A stretch of 64,000 bases of DNA, from positions 2,480,001 to 2,544,000 of the forward strand of contig NZ_CP058348.1 of NCBI RefSeq assembly GCF_013752535.1. The letters are read 5' to 3'. Positions 25,976 through 33,788 of the stretch are shown one piece after another. The stretch comes from Bdellovibrio sp. KM01. Lineage in GTDB: Bacteria > Bdellovibrionota > Bdellovibrionia > Bdellovibrionales > Bdellovibrionaceae. Position numbers and translations under genes: made by a program. Positions within the stretch are counted from its first letter, which is position 1. Each line of letters opens with the position of its first letter. The notes beneath the pieces are model-generated. The model was given only the letters and a program-made list of their open reading frames with translations, ran no database searches and was not told the DNA's origin.

Positions 25976-26553
25976 GACAAGTTTCCTGACAATGTTTGGA
26001 AGCCTTTTTTCACACCCTCTTCAACCGTGATCGTCATCGGCAGAGTGGAAACAAATTGATCAACCAATTGAGATTTGTAACCCAAGTTTAAAAGTGCCGA
26101 AGTGATTTGCGTCAAGGATTCAGACTTGGCTTTGCTGCCTTCATCGATGGAAACCAATTTGCCTTTTAATGTCAGAATGATTTGCTCTGCAGTTTTCTTA
26201 CCGACTTTAGGCAAACCAGAAAGAGCTTTGGCATTTCCAGCTTCGATCATTTCCTGAATCTGTGCGGGACGACCGCCAGACAAAATACTCAAAGCCATTT
26301 TTGGACCAACGCCATTTACTTTTAACAAAGACAAAAACAGATGTTTTTCTTCTTTGTCGTGAAAACCAAAAAGAGTCAGAGCGTCTTCGCGCACGTGAGT
26401 GTGAATCCATACGATGATGTCTTTACCCAACAAGGTGGTAAAGTCGCCCAATGTACTGGCAGAAGCCAACACTTCATAACCCACACCTTGAACGTCAATC
26501 AGAGCTGAATCATTCAATACTTCAATAATTTTACCGCGCAAATAACCGATCAT
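25972..26553 (-). CDS. ruvA: Holliday junction DNA-binding protein RuvA
   Basis: A 193-residue protein (E. coli 203) that binds four-way junctions as a tetramer and recruits RuvB. The N-terminal OB domain is [31 protein letters not shown], with the acidic pin and [32 protein letters not shown]. The helix-hairpin-helix part is [23 protein letters not shown]. The C-terminal domain ([28 protein letters not shown]) binds RuvB in known homologues. The gene overlaps both ruvC and ruvB by 4 bases. Confidence 0.97.
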   Translation of the reverse strand: MIGYLRGKIIEVLNDSALIDVQGVGYEVLASASTLGDFTTLLGKDIIVWIHTHVREDALTLFGFHDKEEKHLFLSLLKVNGVGPKMALSILSGGRPAQIQEMIEAGNAKALSGLPKVGKKTAEQIILTLKGKLVSIDEGSKAKSESLTQITSALLNLGYKSQLVDQFVSTLPMTITVEEGVKKGFQTLSGNLS

Positions 26554-27056
26554 ATACTCACCGCTCTTTGTATAACTGCGTTCTTTTTCATTTCAAAGGC
26601 ATGGTAACAAGCCATAGCCAGGGCATCCGAGGCGTCGATGCGATTGATCGCTTTAATATTCAGCATCGCTTTCAACACGGCCTGCACGTCTTCTTTCGTG
26701 GCAGCACCGGTCCCGGTAATTCCTTTTTTGACGGATCTTGTGGCATACTCGGCAACTGTGGCTTTACCCAGGCCCGCTTCATACATCACCACTCCCCTGG
26801 CGTGCCCTAATTTAAAAGCACTGTCAGCATTTTTTCCCAGGAAGATTTTTTCGATCACGACTTGATGAGGACGATACTTTTCCATCACTTCACGAAACGC
26901 TGAACCAAGTTCCGTCATACGCAGGGGAAAATCCTGATCCGCATCCAACAAAATGACACCGTGATTGATATGTTCAATCTTGCCATTGTTGATGCGAACC
27001 ACGCCGAAACCTGTAATGCGGGAACCGGGGTCGACCCCAAGAATCGTCAAACTCAT
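26550..27056 (-). CDS. ruvC: Holliday junction resolvase RuvC
   Basis: A 168-residue endonuclease (E. coli 173) that cuts Holliday junctions symmetrically. The RNase H-like acidic residues are visible: Asp in ILGVDPGSRITGFG (about 9), Glu in HQVVIEKIFLGKNADSAFKLGHARGVVMYEA (about 69), and the C-terminal RIDASDALAMACYHA Asp pair (about 141-144). It is the first gene of the ruvC-ruvA-ruvB run. Its promoter would lie in the 60-base gap to the divergent TPR gene at 27117. Confidence 0.97.
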   Translation of the reverse strand: MSLTILGVDPGSRITGFGVVRINNGKIEHINHGVILLDADQDFPLRMTELGSAFREVMEKYRPHQVVIEKIFLGKNADSAFKLGHARGVVMYEAGLGKATVAEYATRSVKKGITGTGAATKEDVQAVLKAMLNIKAINRIDASDALAMACYHAFEMKKNAVIQRAVSI

Positions 27057-27116
27057 ACTTTTAATTTCATTCCGAACGTATTGCTAAGTCAATGAATGTG
27101 CACTAGAATCTGACGT

Positions 27117-27947
27117 ATGCCGAAGATTGAAGCAAGCGCGATCGAAAAATATCAGAACATCCTCGCAAAGGATCCGACTTCTCAGGTGTTCGCCCCTCTG
27201 GCGGAAGCTTATAGAGAAATGGGACTGATGAAAGAAGCGCTGCAAGTTGTGACTGCGGGCGTTCAACGCCATCCGCAATTTGTCGGAGGATTGGTCACAT
27301 ACGCTAAAATTTTGCGCGACGCAGGCCAAATCAGTCGCGCCATTGAAGCCTTGAAAAAGGCCACAGGCTTGGCTTCCGAAAACATTTTGGCGCATCAACT
27401 TTTGGCAGAACTGCAACTGACGAACAAAAATCCCAAGGAAGCTTTGAAAGCTTTTAAGATGGTTTTGTTCTTAAATCCCAACTCTCAATCAGCACAAAAA
27501 GCCGTACAAAAACTGGAATCTCTGACAGCGGACGAGTATGACGAAGAAGTGTTTTCGATGGAAAAACTTCCAGCCGTGAACTTGGACGCTCCCGTTATTG
27601 AAGCCACTTATCCCGGCACTAAAACTGGTGCGGCCACTGAGGTTTTCAAACCACAACCGGTGCCTAGAAATAAGGCTTTCGAGCGCATGCTGTCGTTAAT
27701 TGACGCATTCATTGTGCGTAACGATCTTGAAAAAGCGCACGCACTTTTAAAGGACACGCGCGTGGAATTTGGTGATCATCCTGAAATTCAACGCCGAATG
27801 AAAACCCTGCAAGTTCGTTATAATGAACCTGACGAGCCAGTTCCCCTTAAACCACTTCTTCCCCGCGACGAAATGGTTCGCCAAAGAAAGATCGAAACCC
27901 TTCAGATGATGCTTCGCAAAATCGAAGACTACCGCTCCCTTATTTGA
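27117..27947 (+). CDS. Cytoplasmic TPR protein
   Basis: A 276-residue protein without a signal peptide. The N-terminal 145 residues hold about four tetratricopeptide repeats: AIEKYQNILAKDPTSQVFAPLAEAYREMGLMKEALQVVTAGVQRHPQFVGGLVTYAKILRDAGQISRAIEALKKATGLASENILAHQLLAEL and NPKEALKAFKMVLFLNPNSQSAQKAVQKL. A linker of 50 residues is followed by two more helix pairs (FERMLSLIDAFIVRNDLEKAHALLKDTRVEFGDHPEIQRRMKTL). The C-terminus is basic and helical (RDEMVRQRKIETLQMMLRKIEDYRSLI). It probably mediates protein-protein contacts; the partner is unknown. No strong ribosome binding site precedes the ATG. Confidence 0.8.
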   Translation: MPKIEASAIEKYQNILAKDPTSQVFAPLAEAYREMGLMKEALQVVTAGVQRHPQFVGGLVTYAKILRDAGQISRAIEALKKATGLASENILAHQLLAELQLTNKNPKEALKAFKMVLFLNPNSQSAQKAVQKLESLTADEYDEEVFSMEKLPAVNLDAPVIEATYPGTKTGAATEVFKPQPVPRNKAFERMLSLIDAFIVRNDLEKAHALLKDTRVEFGDHPEIQRRMKTLQVRYNEPDEPVPLKPLLPRDEMVRQRKIETLQMMLRKIEDYRSLI

Positions 27948-27994
27948 CATTTCCTAAGTGAATTAGGCATATTAACGTCTTTGCATCGCAAAAC

Positions 27995-28098
27995 AGAAGC
28001 GATATCAAGAGTGCCAATGCAAGGCGCGAGGAGAAGGCATACTTCCTGTATGCCGCCGACGAGCAACGCCGTCAGTGGCAGTCTTGAGATCGCTTCCT
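27995..28098. repeat. Structured repeat element, copy B, in the efp leader
   Basis: A 104-base element with terminal arms AGAAGCGATATCAAGAGTGCCA (27995-28016) against 28076-28098, about 19 pairs with two or three mismatches. It contains ATGCAAGGCG, an inner hairpin GGCATA-CTTCCTG-TATGCC (28036-28054), and CAACGCCGTCAGTGG. The ATGCAAGGCG and CAACGC-GTCAG boxes match copy A at 22879-22999, while both stems differ in sequence, so pairing and boxes are conserved but not the stems. It ends 21 bases before the efp ATG and may be part of the efp mRNA. Confidence 0.7.
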
Positions 28099-28119
28099 AG
28101 CTTTAAAAAGAGGTATTAA

Positions 28120-28686
28120 ATGTACGAAACGTCGGATTTTAGAAAGAACTTGAAAGTAATGGTTGAGGGCAAACCTTACGTAATCGTGGATTTCCAACAC
28201 GTGAAACCAGGTAAAGGCAATCAATTCACTCGCACTAAATTGAGAAACATGCTGACAGGTCAAAACCTTGAAGTAACTTTCAAATCTGGCGAGAAATTCG
28301 AAGTACCTAACGTTGAGAACAAAGAAATGAACTTCTTGTACAAAGACGACACTGGTTACAACTTCATGTCGAACGAGACATACGAACAAATCGCAATGTC
28401 TGATGAAGACCTTGGCGACTCTAAATACTATCTGACTGAAGGCCTTAAAGTTGTCGTTCTTTTCTACAATGAAAAAGCCGTTGCAGTAGACGTTCCTAAA
28501 GCTGTGAATTTGACAGTTGCTAAAACTGATCCAGGTATCAAAGGTGACCGCGTAACTGGTGCAACTAAGCCCGCTGTCATGGAGACTGGATTGTCTGTTG
28601 GCGTTCCTTTGCACATCAATGAAGGCGATGTTTTACGCATCGATACTTCAACTGGTGACTACGTAGAACGCGTCAGCCAAAAATAG
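28120..28686 (+). CDS. efp: Translation elongation factor P
   Basis: EF-P, 188 residues (E. coli 188), rescues ribosomes stalled at proline runs. The KOW-like N-terminal domain has VIVDFQHVKPGKGNQFTRTKLRNMLTG with the lysine at position 32 in PGKGNQF, the residue modified by beta-lysylation in E. coli. OB domains follow, with the C-terminal signature GDRVTGATKPAVMETGLSVGVPLHINEGDVLRIDTSTGDYVERV. Codons are strongly biased toward those of highly expressed genes. The EpmA/EpmB modification enzymes are not in this window. Copy B of the repeat lies just upstream. Confidence 0.98.
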   Translation: MYETSDFRKNLKVMVEGKPYVIVDFQHVKPGKGNQFTRTKLRNMLTGQNLEVTFKSGEKFEVPNVENKEMNFLYKDDTGYNFMSNETYEQIAMSDEDLGDSKYYLTEGLKVVVLFYNEKAVAVDVPKAVNLTVAKTDPGIKGDRVTGATKPAVMETGLSVGVPLHINEGDVLRIDTSTGDYVERVSQK

Positions 28687-28709
28687 TTTCTAACGCAAGA
28701 TATTAAGTC

Positions 28710-28778
28710 TCCGCAAACACTCGTTTTTATTTCAAACTAGACGAGTAATTCTGTTAATTCAGAGCGGAGGCTTTTTTT
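28710..28778 (+). terminator. efp terminator overlapping the next gene's RBS and start
   Basis: The arms are GTCTCCGC (28710-28717) and GCGGAGGC (28764-28771, one G-U type mismatch), with an inner pair ACTCGT/ACGAGT, followed by T7. The GGAGG of the 3' arm is also the ribosome binding site of the next gene, and its TTG start codon begins at 28777 within the T run. Confidence 0.65.
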
Positions 28779-29829
28779 GTCTATTTTTGTTGAGTTGGAA
28801 ATTCAAAATTTACTCAACGAGACCAGCGATCTCGACGAAGTCGCTGTACGATTGATCTCTAGTTTAGAGTCCTCCCCAGATCAAATTTCCTTGGACAACA
28901 TCAATGCCCTGGCTCGATTTTTAAATCACAGCGGTCGCTATTTGCAGCTCGCAGAATTCGTGATCAAAAATATCGACAATGAAAACTTTCCGATTCCTTG
29001 GCCGTACTTTATGGAAGCTTTGGGCCATGCGACCATCACCCTGGATGAAAAAATCATCAACGCATTGATCGAAGGTATTCAGGAAAGTGAAGCTGAAAAC
29101 GAAGCGGCACGTTCGGCCGCTTTAAATAAATACTCTCCGTTGTTGGGCGAATGGCGTTCGAATCGCAAATACCGTATTCACAAAGATTTCCTAAGCAATA
29201 AAAAAAATCTTTTAGATCAACTGATAACTTTGCGCACGCAACAGTTGTACGAACAGGAAAAAGTTTTACTGGCTCGCCTGCAAAAACTTTATCCTGGCGA
29301 CAGTGATGTGGCGAATGAGGTGCGCGAGCATCGGCAACGTCATGCTCTGGAAATTTTAGCGCGCAGATCGCCGCGTGCGCGGGACCCAAAACCTGAGGAG
29401 CTTTCTCCAAAAGATCCTGAAGTCGAAAAGGTGCTTTTGATCCTGTTGCAATCACTACGTGATCACGCGGAAGAAATGCCGGAGATGGCTTTTGATTTTG
29501 CTATCGCCGCTTTTATGTTTGAGGGCTTTGAGACCGCGCTTGATATTTTACAGTTCTGTGAAAATTCAGCAAGTGTCGCATGGTTTCGACTGGAAGTTCT
29601 GCTACAGTGCCGCCGCTTTATTGAACTCTTAAATGAAATTGCCCATGTGGAACTGGCTTACGCCCACGAACCAGAAACATTCTTTGCGACCGCGTATTTG
29701 CGTGCTCAAGCAATGTGGGGAATCGGACAAAAACATACCGCAGTTGAAATCCTGGAAGGCTTGCTTGCCTCGCGTCCGCACTATCGTGCTGGCAGTGCAC
29801 TCTTAAGCATTTGGAGTGGTGGCCAGTGA
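28777..29829 (+). CDS. Helical-repeat (TPR-like) protein of unknown function
   Basis: A 350-residue, mostly helical, acidic, soluble protein with no signal peptide. Start is TTG at 28777, supported by GGAGG 6 bases upstream and by the lack of any upstream ATG in frame. The C-terminal region (AFDFAIAAFMFEGFETALDILQFCENSASVAWFRLEVLLQCRRFIELLNEIAHVELAYAHEPETFFATAYLRAQAMWGIGQKHTAVEILEGLLASRPHYRAGSALLSIW) has TPR-like spacing. A charged central helix (LRTQQLYEQEKVLLARLQKLYPGDSDVANEVREHRQRHALEILARRSPRAR) may form a coiled coil. No family was recognised. It overlaps tamB by 4 bases (GTGA), so it belongs to the same operon and may be a cytoplasmic companion of that system. Confidence 0.78.
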   Translation: MSIFVELEIQNLLNETSDLDEVAVRLISSLESSPDQISLDNINALARFLNHSGRYLQLAEFVIKNIDNENFPIPWPYFMEALGHATITLDEKIINALIEGIQESEAENEAARSAALNKYSPLLGEWRSNRKYRIHKDFLSNKKNLLDQLITLRTQQLYEQEKVLLARLQKLYPGDSDVANEVREHRQRHALEILARRSPRARDPKPEELSPKDPEVEKVLLILLQSLRDHAEEMPEMAFDFAIAAFMFEGFETALDILQFCENSASVAWFRLEVLLQCRRFIELLNEIAHVELAYAHEPETFFATAYLRAQAMWGIGQKHTAVEILEGLLASRPHYRAGSALLSIWSGGQ

Positions 29830-32800
29830 AGCGTGTCTTTTGGATTCTTATCACTCCGACTTTAGGTTTTCTGATTCTTTGGGGTCTGGGGAATTGGTTT
29901 ATCATTCCCCGCCTGGAAGTCTGGGCTTTGCAAGAACTGCAAAACTATTCCAAAACTTCTTTACCCGTGGAAGTGCAAGCAGATCGCTTGCGCATCCGTG
30001 TCTTAAGACCGTCTTTAGCTTTAGAAAATATCCGCATCCGGCCTAAAGGAGAATTCGCCAAAGTGACTGAAGTGGTTCGCGTTACCCGCGCGAGCATTCA
30101 CCTGGATTTCTTTTCGCTTTTAGGTGGCCGCTTGAATCTGTCGGCTTTGATGATTGATGCCCCTGAGGCCGCAATCGATATCGATCCACTGATGAAAAAG
30201 GATTCAAAACCTGAACCTTTGCCATTGGACGATATCTTTGCGATCACGGAAAAAATTCCTCTACAAAAAATACTACTGAACAACGTGCATGTTCTGGTGA
30301 CCTCTGAAAAGCTGGGCTTCAACATCGAAGCAAGCAACAGCGGATTGCTCCTGACGAACATGGGCCGCAATATCACAGCCAAACTTGATACTCCGACCTT
30401 GGCTGTGTCTTTGAAAAAAGTTGGCCAGTTCTCGGGTTCCCTGGATTCGCATCTTTACCTGACTCGCCAGTCCTTGCGCGTTCTGCAACTCGGTGTACGC
30501 CTGGATGAATCGGAATTTGTCGCTCGGGGTGAGTTGACAGACTTCAAAAACGTGACACTGAAACCTTCGGGCGTCATCAATTTGTCAGCGAAAGTCTCGT
30601 TGGCAGATATTTATAAAGAATTGCAGGATTTAAAACCGACAGTTTCTGTTCCAAAACTTGCCGGGACTTTGGATACCGAGATTGAAACGCGCTTTAATGG
30701 CCTGTCTGATATCAGCGCCCAAGCGGACATCACGACTCACAGCCTAAACGTTGGAAAATTTGAATTGGGCGACGCCCATATTGAAGGCGAATATAAAAAC
30801 AAAGCTTTCACGTTCTCTGAAGTCACCGTTAACCATCCCGCTGGAAAAGCGCTCTTGAATAAATCCCAGTTTCAGTTGAATGAAAACTACGATTTCAAAT
30901 CCGTCGTTAAAGTTGAAACTTTGGACTTACAAAAACTTTTCGCTTCGCTGGACTTAAAAAGCATTCCAGTGGGCTTGCAAATGCAAGGCGTGCTTCCGTG
31001 CTCGGGTCGCATTCTGCCTTCCTTCCAGGTGACATGCGAAGATGGTGAACTGACAGGTCAAAACCTTTGGGTGAAATCAGAGAACAGCTCCAAAGGAATG
31101 GAAATCGTGAACCTTAAAAACTTTAAGGTGACGGGCAAAACTCAAGTAACGATGGATGCGGTGACTTACGATACGAACCTTGCCATCGGCAGCAGTGTTG
31201 GTACCAGCGACGGCGTGATCGATTTCCACAAAGGCTTTAAGATCAATTATAAAACCAAAAAGCTGGATATGAAAGATATCCAAAATCTGGCGCACTTAAG
31301 AATGATAGGTAATGCCAGCATCGAGGGCTCGACTCAAGGTGACTCGAATACAGCCACCATGGACATGAGCCTTAATGTTCGTGATTTTATTTTTGAAGAT
31401 TTCAATCTGGGTAACGTGATCAGCAACGTGAAACTGAAAAAAGGCCACCTGCTGTTTGAAAATATCGCGGGCGCTCAGAATAAAACCCAGTATATCGGCG
31501 ATTTGGATATTGATTTAAGTCACGACCATCTGGTGGGAACTTTCAGTGCTCCGACCGCGGATCTGGATGATATCGCGACGATCCTCGAAAGCATCTATAG
31601 ATTTCCACTGACAGTTGCAGGCACGGGAGCGGCTAAAGCCACGGTTGAAGGTCCATTGAATTTCTGGAGACTGAATTACTCTCTGGATTCAGCTTTCAAA
31701 AATGTTTCTGCGGGCGGCGAAAACTTTGATCAATTGCACTTTAATGTGGATGCCAAGAACGGCAATATTAAGACCCGCAAAGTTCAGCTTTTAAAAAACA
31801 ACTCGATAGCAACAGTGACTGGTGGAATCAGCAACGACAAGATTCTAAACCTGATCGTTGATGCGAAAAACTGGCGCCTGGAAGAATCCGACACGATCAA
31901 TCGTATCACGACGAACATGTACGGTTCCTTAAATGCCTCTGCAGAAATTAAGAACTCCTTTAAAGACGCCCGCGTGAACGTTAAAGGAGCTTTGACGGAA
32001 ACTGTTCTGGAAGATCAGGAATTGGAAAATTCAGCTTTCCAAATGAGCTTGGATGCAAAAAGCCTGGGTGGTCAGTTAAGTCTGTTTGGCGATAAAGTTC
32101 AGGGGGAATTCCAATATCCTTTTGAAAATGCCACGCCACTAAAAATCCAAATGAAGACCAATCAATGGACTTTCTCGTCCCTGCTGGCTTTAATCGGTGG
32201 AGCAAATCTGGCGAACGAGTACGAGTCCTCTTTGACTTCGACGATAGATCTGCGTTCCGAATCTGGTGATCTGTTTAAATCCACGGGCAAAATTCTGATT
32301 CAGAACTTCTACCTGAAGCGTGGGAACTCCAGTGTTTCAAATACAGGGCCGATTGAAATTATCGCAGATAATGGCGTGACTTCCTTTAAAAACTTCATGC
32401 TGCGTGGCCCGCACAACACGATTAAAATCACTGGCACGAATTTCACCGCAGACCGCTTAAATATGAATATCGATGCCAAAGCGGACTTGCGCCTATTGCA
32501 AATCTTTACTCCCTTCCTGGATGATTTGGGCGGACCGCTGCGCATGTCTGCAGGTGTCTCTGGAAAAGTGACGAAGCCCGAGATTTTGGGTACGGCAAAC
32601 TTAAACAATGCCTTTGTGAAACTGAAAGGTTTCCCTCACCCACTGGAAAGATTGCAGGCGAATGTTTCTTTCTCGCAAACGCGTATCATCATCAACGAAA
32701 TCAAAGGTCAATTGGCTGGCGGATCTGTCACGGGTGATGGCAGTGTGATTATAAATGGCGTCAGGGATTTGCCGACATCAGTACGTGCCCACCTTGAGAA

Positions 32801-33788
32801 TGTCTCGATGAATGTACCCGACCGCGTGCACACAACAGGTGATGCGGATCTTTTGTTCTCTGGAAAATGGTTCCCGTTTGTATTGTCCGGAACTTACCGC
32901 GTGAATGGCGGGATTTTTGAAAAAGAATTTATCGAAGGCGGCGCCAGCGTTTCCAGCATCCAACAAAGTGCCTACCTGCCTAAGGTTTTGCGCGAAACTC
33001 AGTTCGAACCTGTTTTATTGGATTTGCAAATCAATCTGGAAAGACCACTGCCTGTGAAAAACTCCATGTTTGATGGAACTGTCACGGGGAATATCGCTGT
33101 GAAAGGACCGCCAACCAATCCGGTTCTTTTAGGTAAAATCACAACCGAAAGACGTTCTAAAATTATCTTTAAAGACCGTCAGTTTGATATCTTAACTGCG
33201 AATGTGGATTTCACCGATCCAACGCAGATCAATCCGAATCTGTATGTGTCGGCAACGTCTCGTATCAACGAATACGACGTGCAGTTATTTGCTCAGGGGT
33301 CAGCTAAAAATCCTACGATCAAACTAACCAGTATCCCTCCCCTTTCCGAACAAGACATCGTTTCTTTGATTGCCTTGGGCGTGACATCTCAAAGCATGGC
33401 AACCACGGGTCAGTCGAAAGCCCTGGCCGACCAAGCAGGCTTGGAAGTTGCTGGTGGAATCTTGGCTGGTGAAATCAATAAACCGCTTGAAGCCACAGGT
33501 TTCAAATTCGGCGTAAGTTCCCAATACGATTCTACTCGCAATATCAGCGTACCTAAGATCACTTTGACCCGTCGTTTGACGGATAAAATGAAAGTGTCTG
33601 GCAGCCGTCAGGTGGGTGACGTTTCCGGTTACGACGTAAAGCTTGAATATCTTTTGAATCCGAACTGGACAGCCGTCGGTTCATTCGAAAATAAAAACAT
33701 GTACGATAATAATACTTTGCAAAATACTCCTTCAGAAACTGAAAGTATTTTCGGACTTGATCTTGAATTTAAACGGGAGTTCAAATGA
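29826..33788 (+). CDS. tamB: TamB-like AsmA-family translocation/lipid-transport protein
   Basis: A 1320-residue protein (E. coli TamB is 1259) anchored in the inner membrane by an N-terminal helix (VFWILITPTLGFLILWGLGNWFI). A long repetitive beta-strand region spans the periplasm (patterns such as LDTPTLAVSLKKVGQFSGSLDSHLYL), and a C-terminal DUF490 domain follows: VTGDGSVIINGV, FDGTVTGNIAVKGPPTNPVLLGKITTERRSKIIFKDRQFDILTANVDFTDPTQINPNLYVSATSRINEYDVQLFAQGSAKNPTIKLTSIPPLSEQDIVSLIALGVTS. TamB-type proteins carry phospholipids to, or help assemble proteins in, the outer membrane. Start is GTG at 29826, overlapping the previous stop, with GGAG 9 bases upstream. It overlaps the Omp85 gene by 4 bases. 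Confidence 0.93.
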   Translation: MKRVFWILITPTLGFLILWGLGNWFIIPRLEVWALQELQNYSKTSLPVEVQADRLRIRVLRPSLALENIRIRPKGEFAKVTEVVRVTRASIHLDFFSLLGGRLNLSALMIDAPEAAIDIDPLMKKDSKPEPLPLDDIFAITEKIPLQKILLNNVHVLVTSEKLGFNIEASNSGLLLTNMGRNITAKLDTPTLAVSLKKVGQFSGSLDSHLYLTRQSLRVLQLGVRLDESEFVARGELTDFKNVTLKPSGVINLSAKVSLADIYKELQDLKPTVSVPKLAGTLDTEIETRFNGLSDISAQADITTHSLNVGKFELGDAHIEGEYKNKAFTFSEVTVNHPAGKALLNKSQFQLNENYDFKSVVKVETLDLQKLFASLDLKSIPVGLQMQGVLPCSGRILPSFQVTCEDGELTGQNLWVKSENSSKGMEIVNLKNFKVTGKTQVTMDAVTYDTNLAIGSSVGTSDGVIDFHKGFKINYKTKKLDMKDIQNLAHLRMIGNASIEGSTQGDSNTATMDMSLNVRDFIFEDFNLGNVISNVKLKKGHLLFENIAGAQNKTQYIGDLDIDLSHDHLVGTFSAPTADLDDIATILESIYRFPLTVAGTGAAKATVEGPLNFWRLNYSLDSAFKNVSAGGENFDQLHFNVDAKNGNIKTRKVQLLKNNSIATVTGGISNDKILNLIVDAKNWRLEESDTINRITTNMYGSLNASAEIKNSFKDARVNVKGALTETVLEDQELENSAFQMSLDAKSLGGQLSLFGDKVQGEFQYPFENATPLKIQMKTNQWTFSSLLALIGGANLANEYESSLTSTIDLRSESGDLFKSTGKILIQNFYLKRGNSSVSNTGPIEIIADNGVTSFKNFMLRGPHNTIKITGTNFTADRLNMNIDAKADLRLLQIFTPFLDDLGGPLRMSAGVSGKVTKPEILGTANLNNAFVKLKGFPHPLERLQANVSFSQTRIIINEIKGQLAGGSVTGDGSVIINGVRDLPTSVRAHLENVSMNVPDRVHTTGDADLLFSGKWFPFVLSGTYRVNGGIFEKEFIEGGASVSSIQQSAYLPKVLRETQFEPVLLDLQINLERPLPVKNSMFDGTVTGNIAVKGPPTNPVLLGKITTERRSKIIFKDRQFDILTANVDFTDPTQINPNLYVSATSRINEYDVQLFAQGSAKNPTIKLTSIPPLSEQDIVSLIALGVTSQSMATTGQSKALADQAGLEVAGGILAGEINKPLEATGFKFGVSSQYDSTRNISVPKITLTRRLTDKMKVSGSRQVGDVSGYDVKLEYLLNPNWTAVGSFENKNMYDNNTLQNTPSETESIFGLDLEFKREFK

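Noticed and set aside
28072-28614. 180-codon minus-strand open frame opposite efp
   Set aside because: Shadow of efp; composition is unlike a real protein (many Phe, Cys and Val) and no motif is present.
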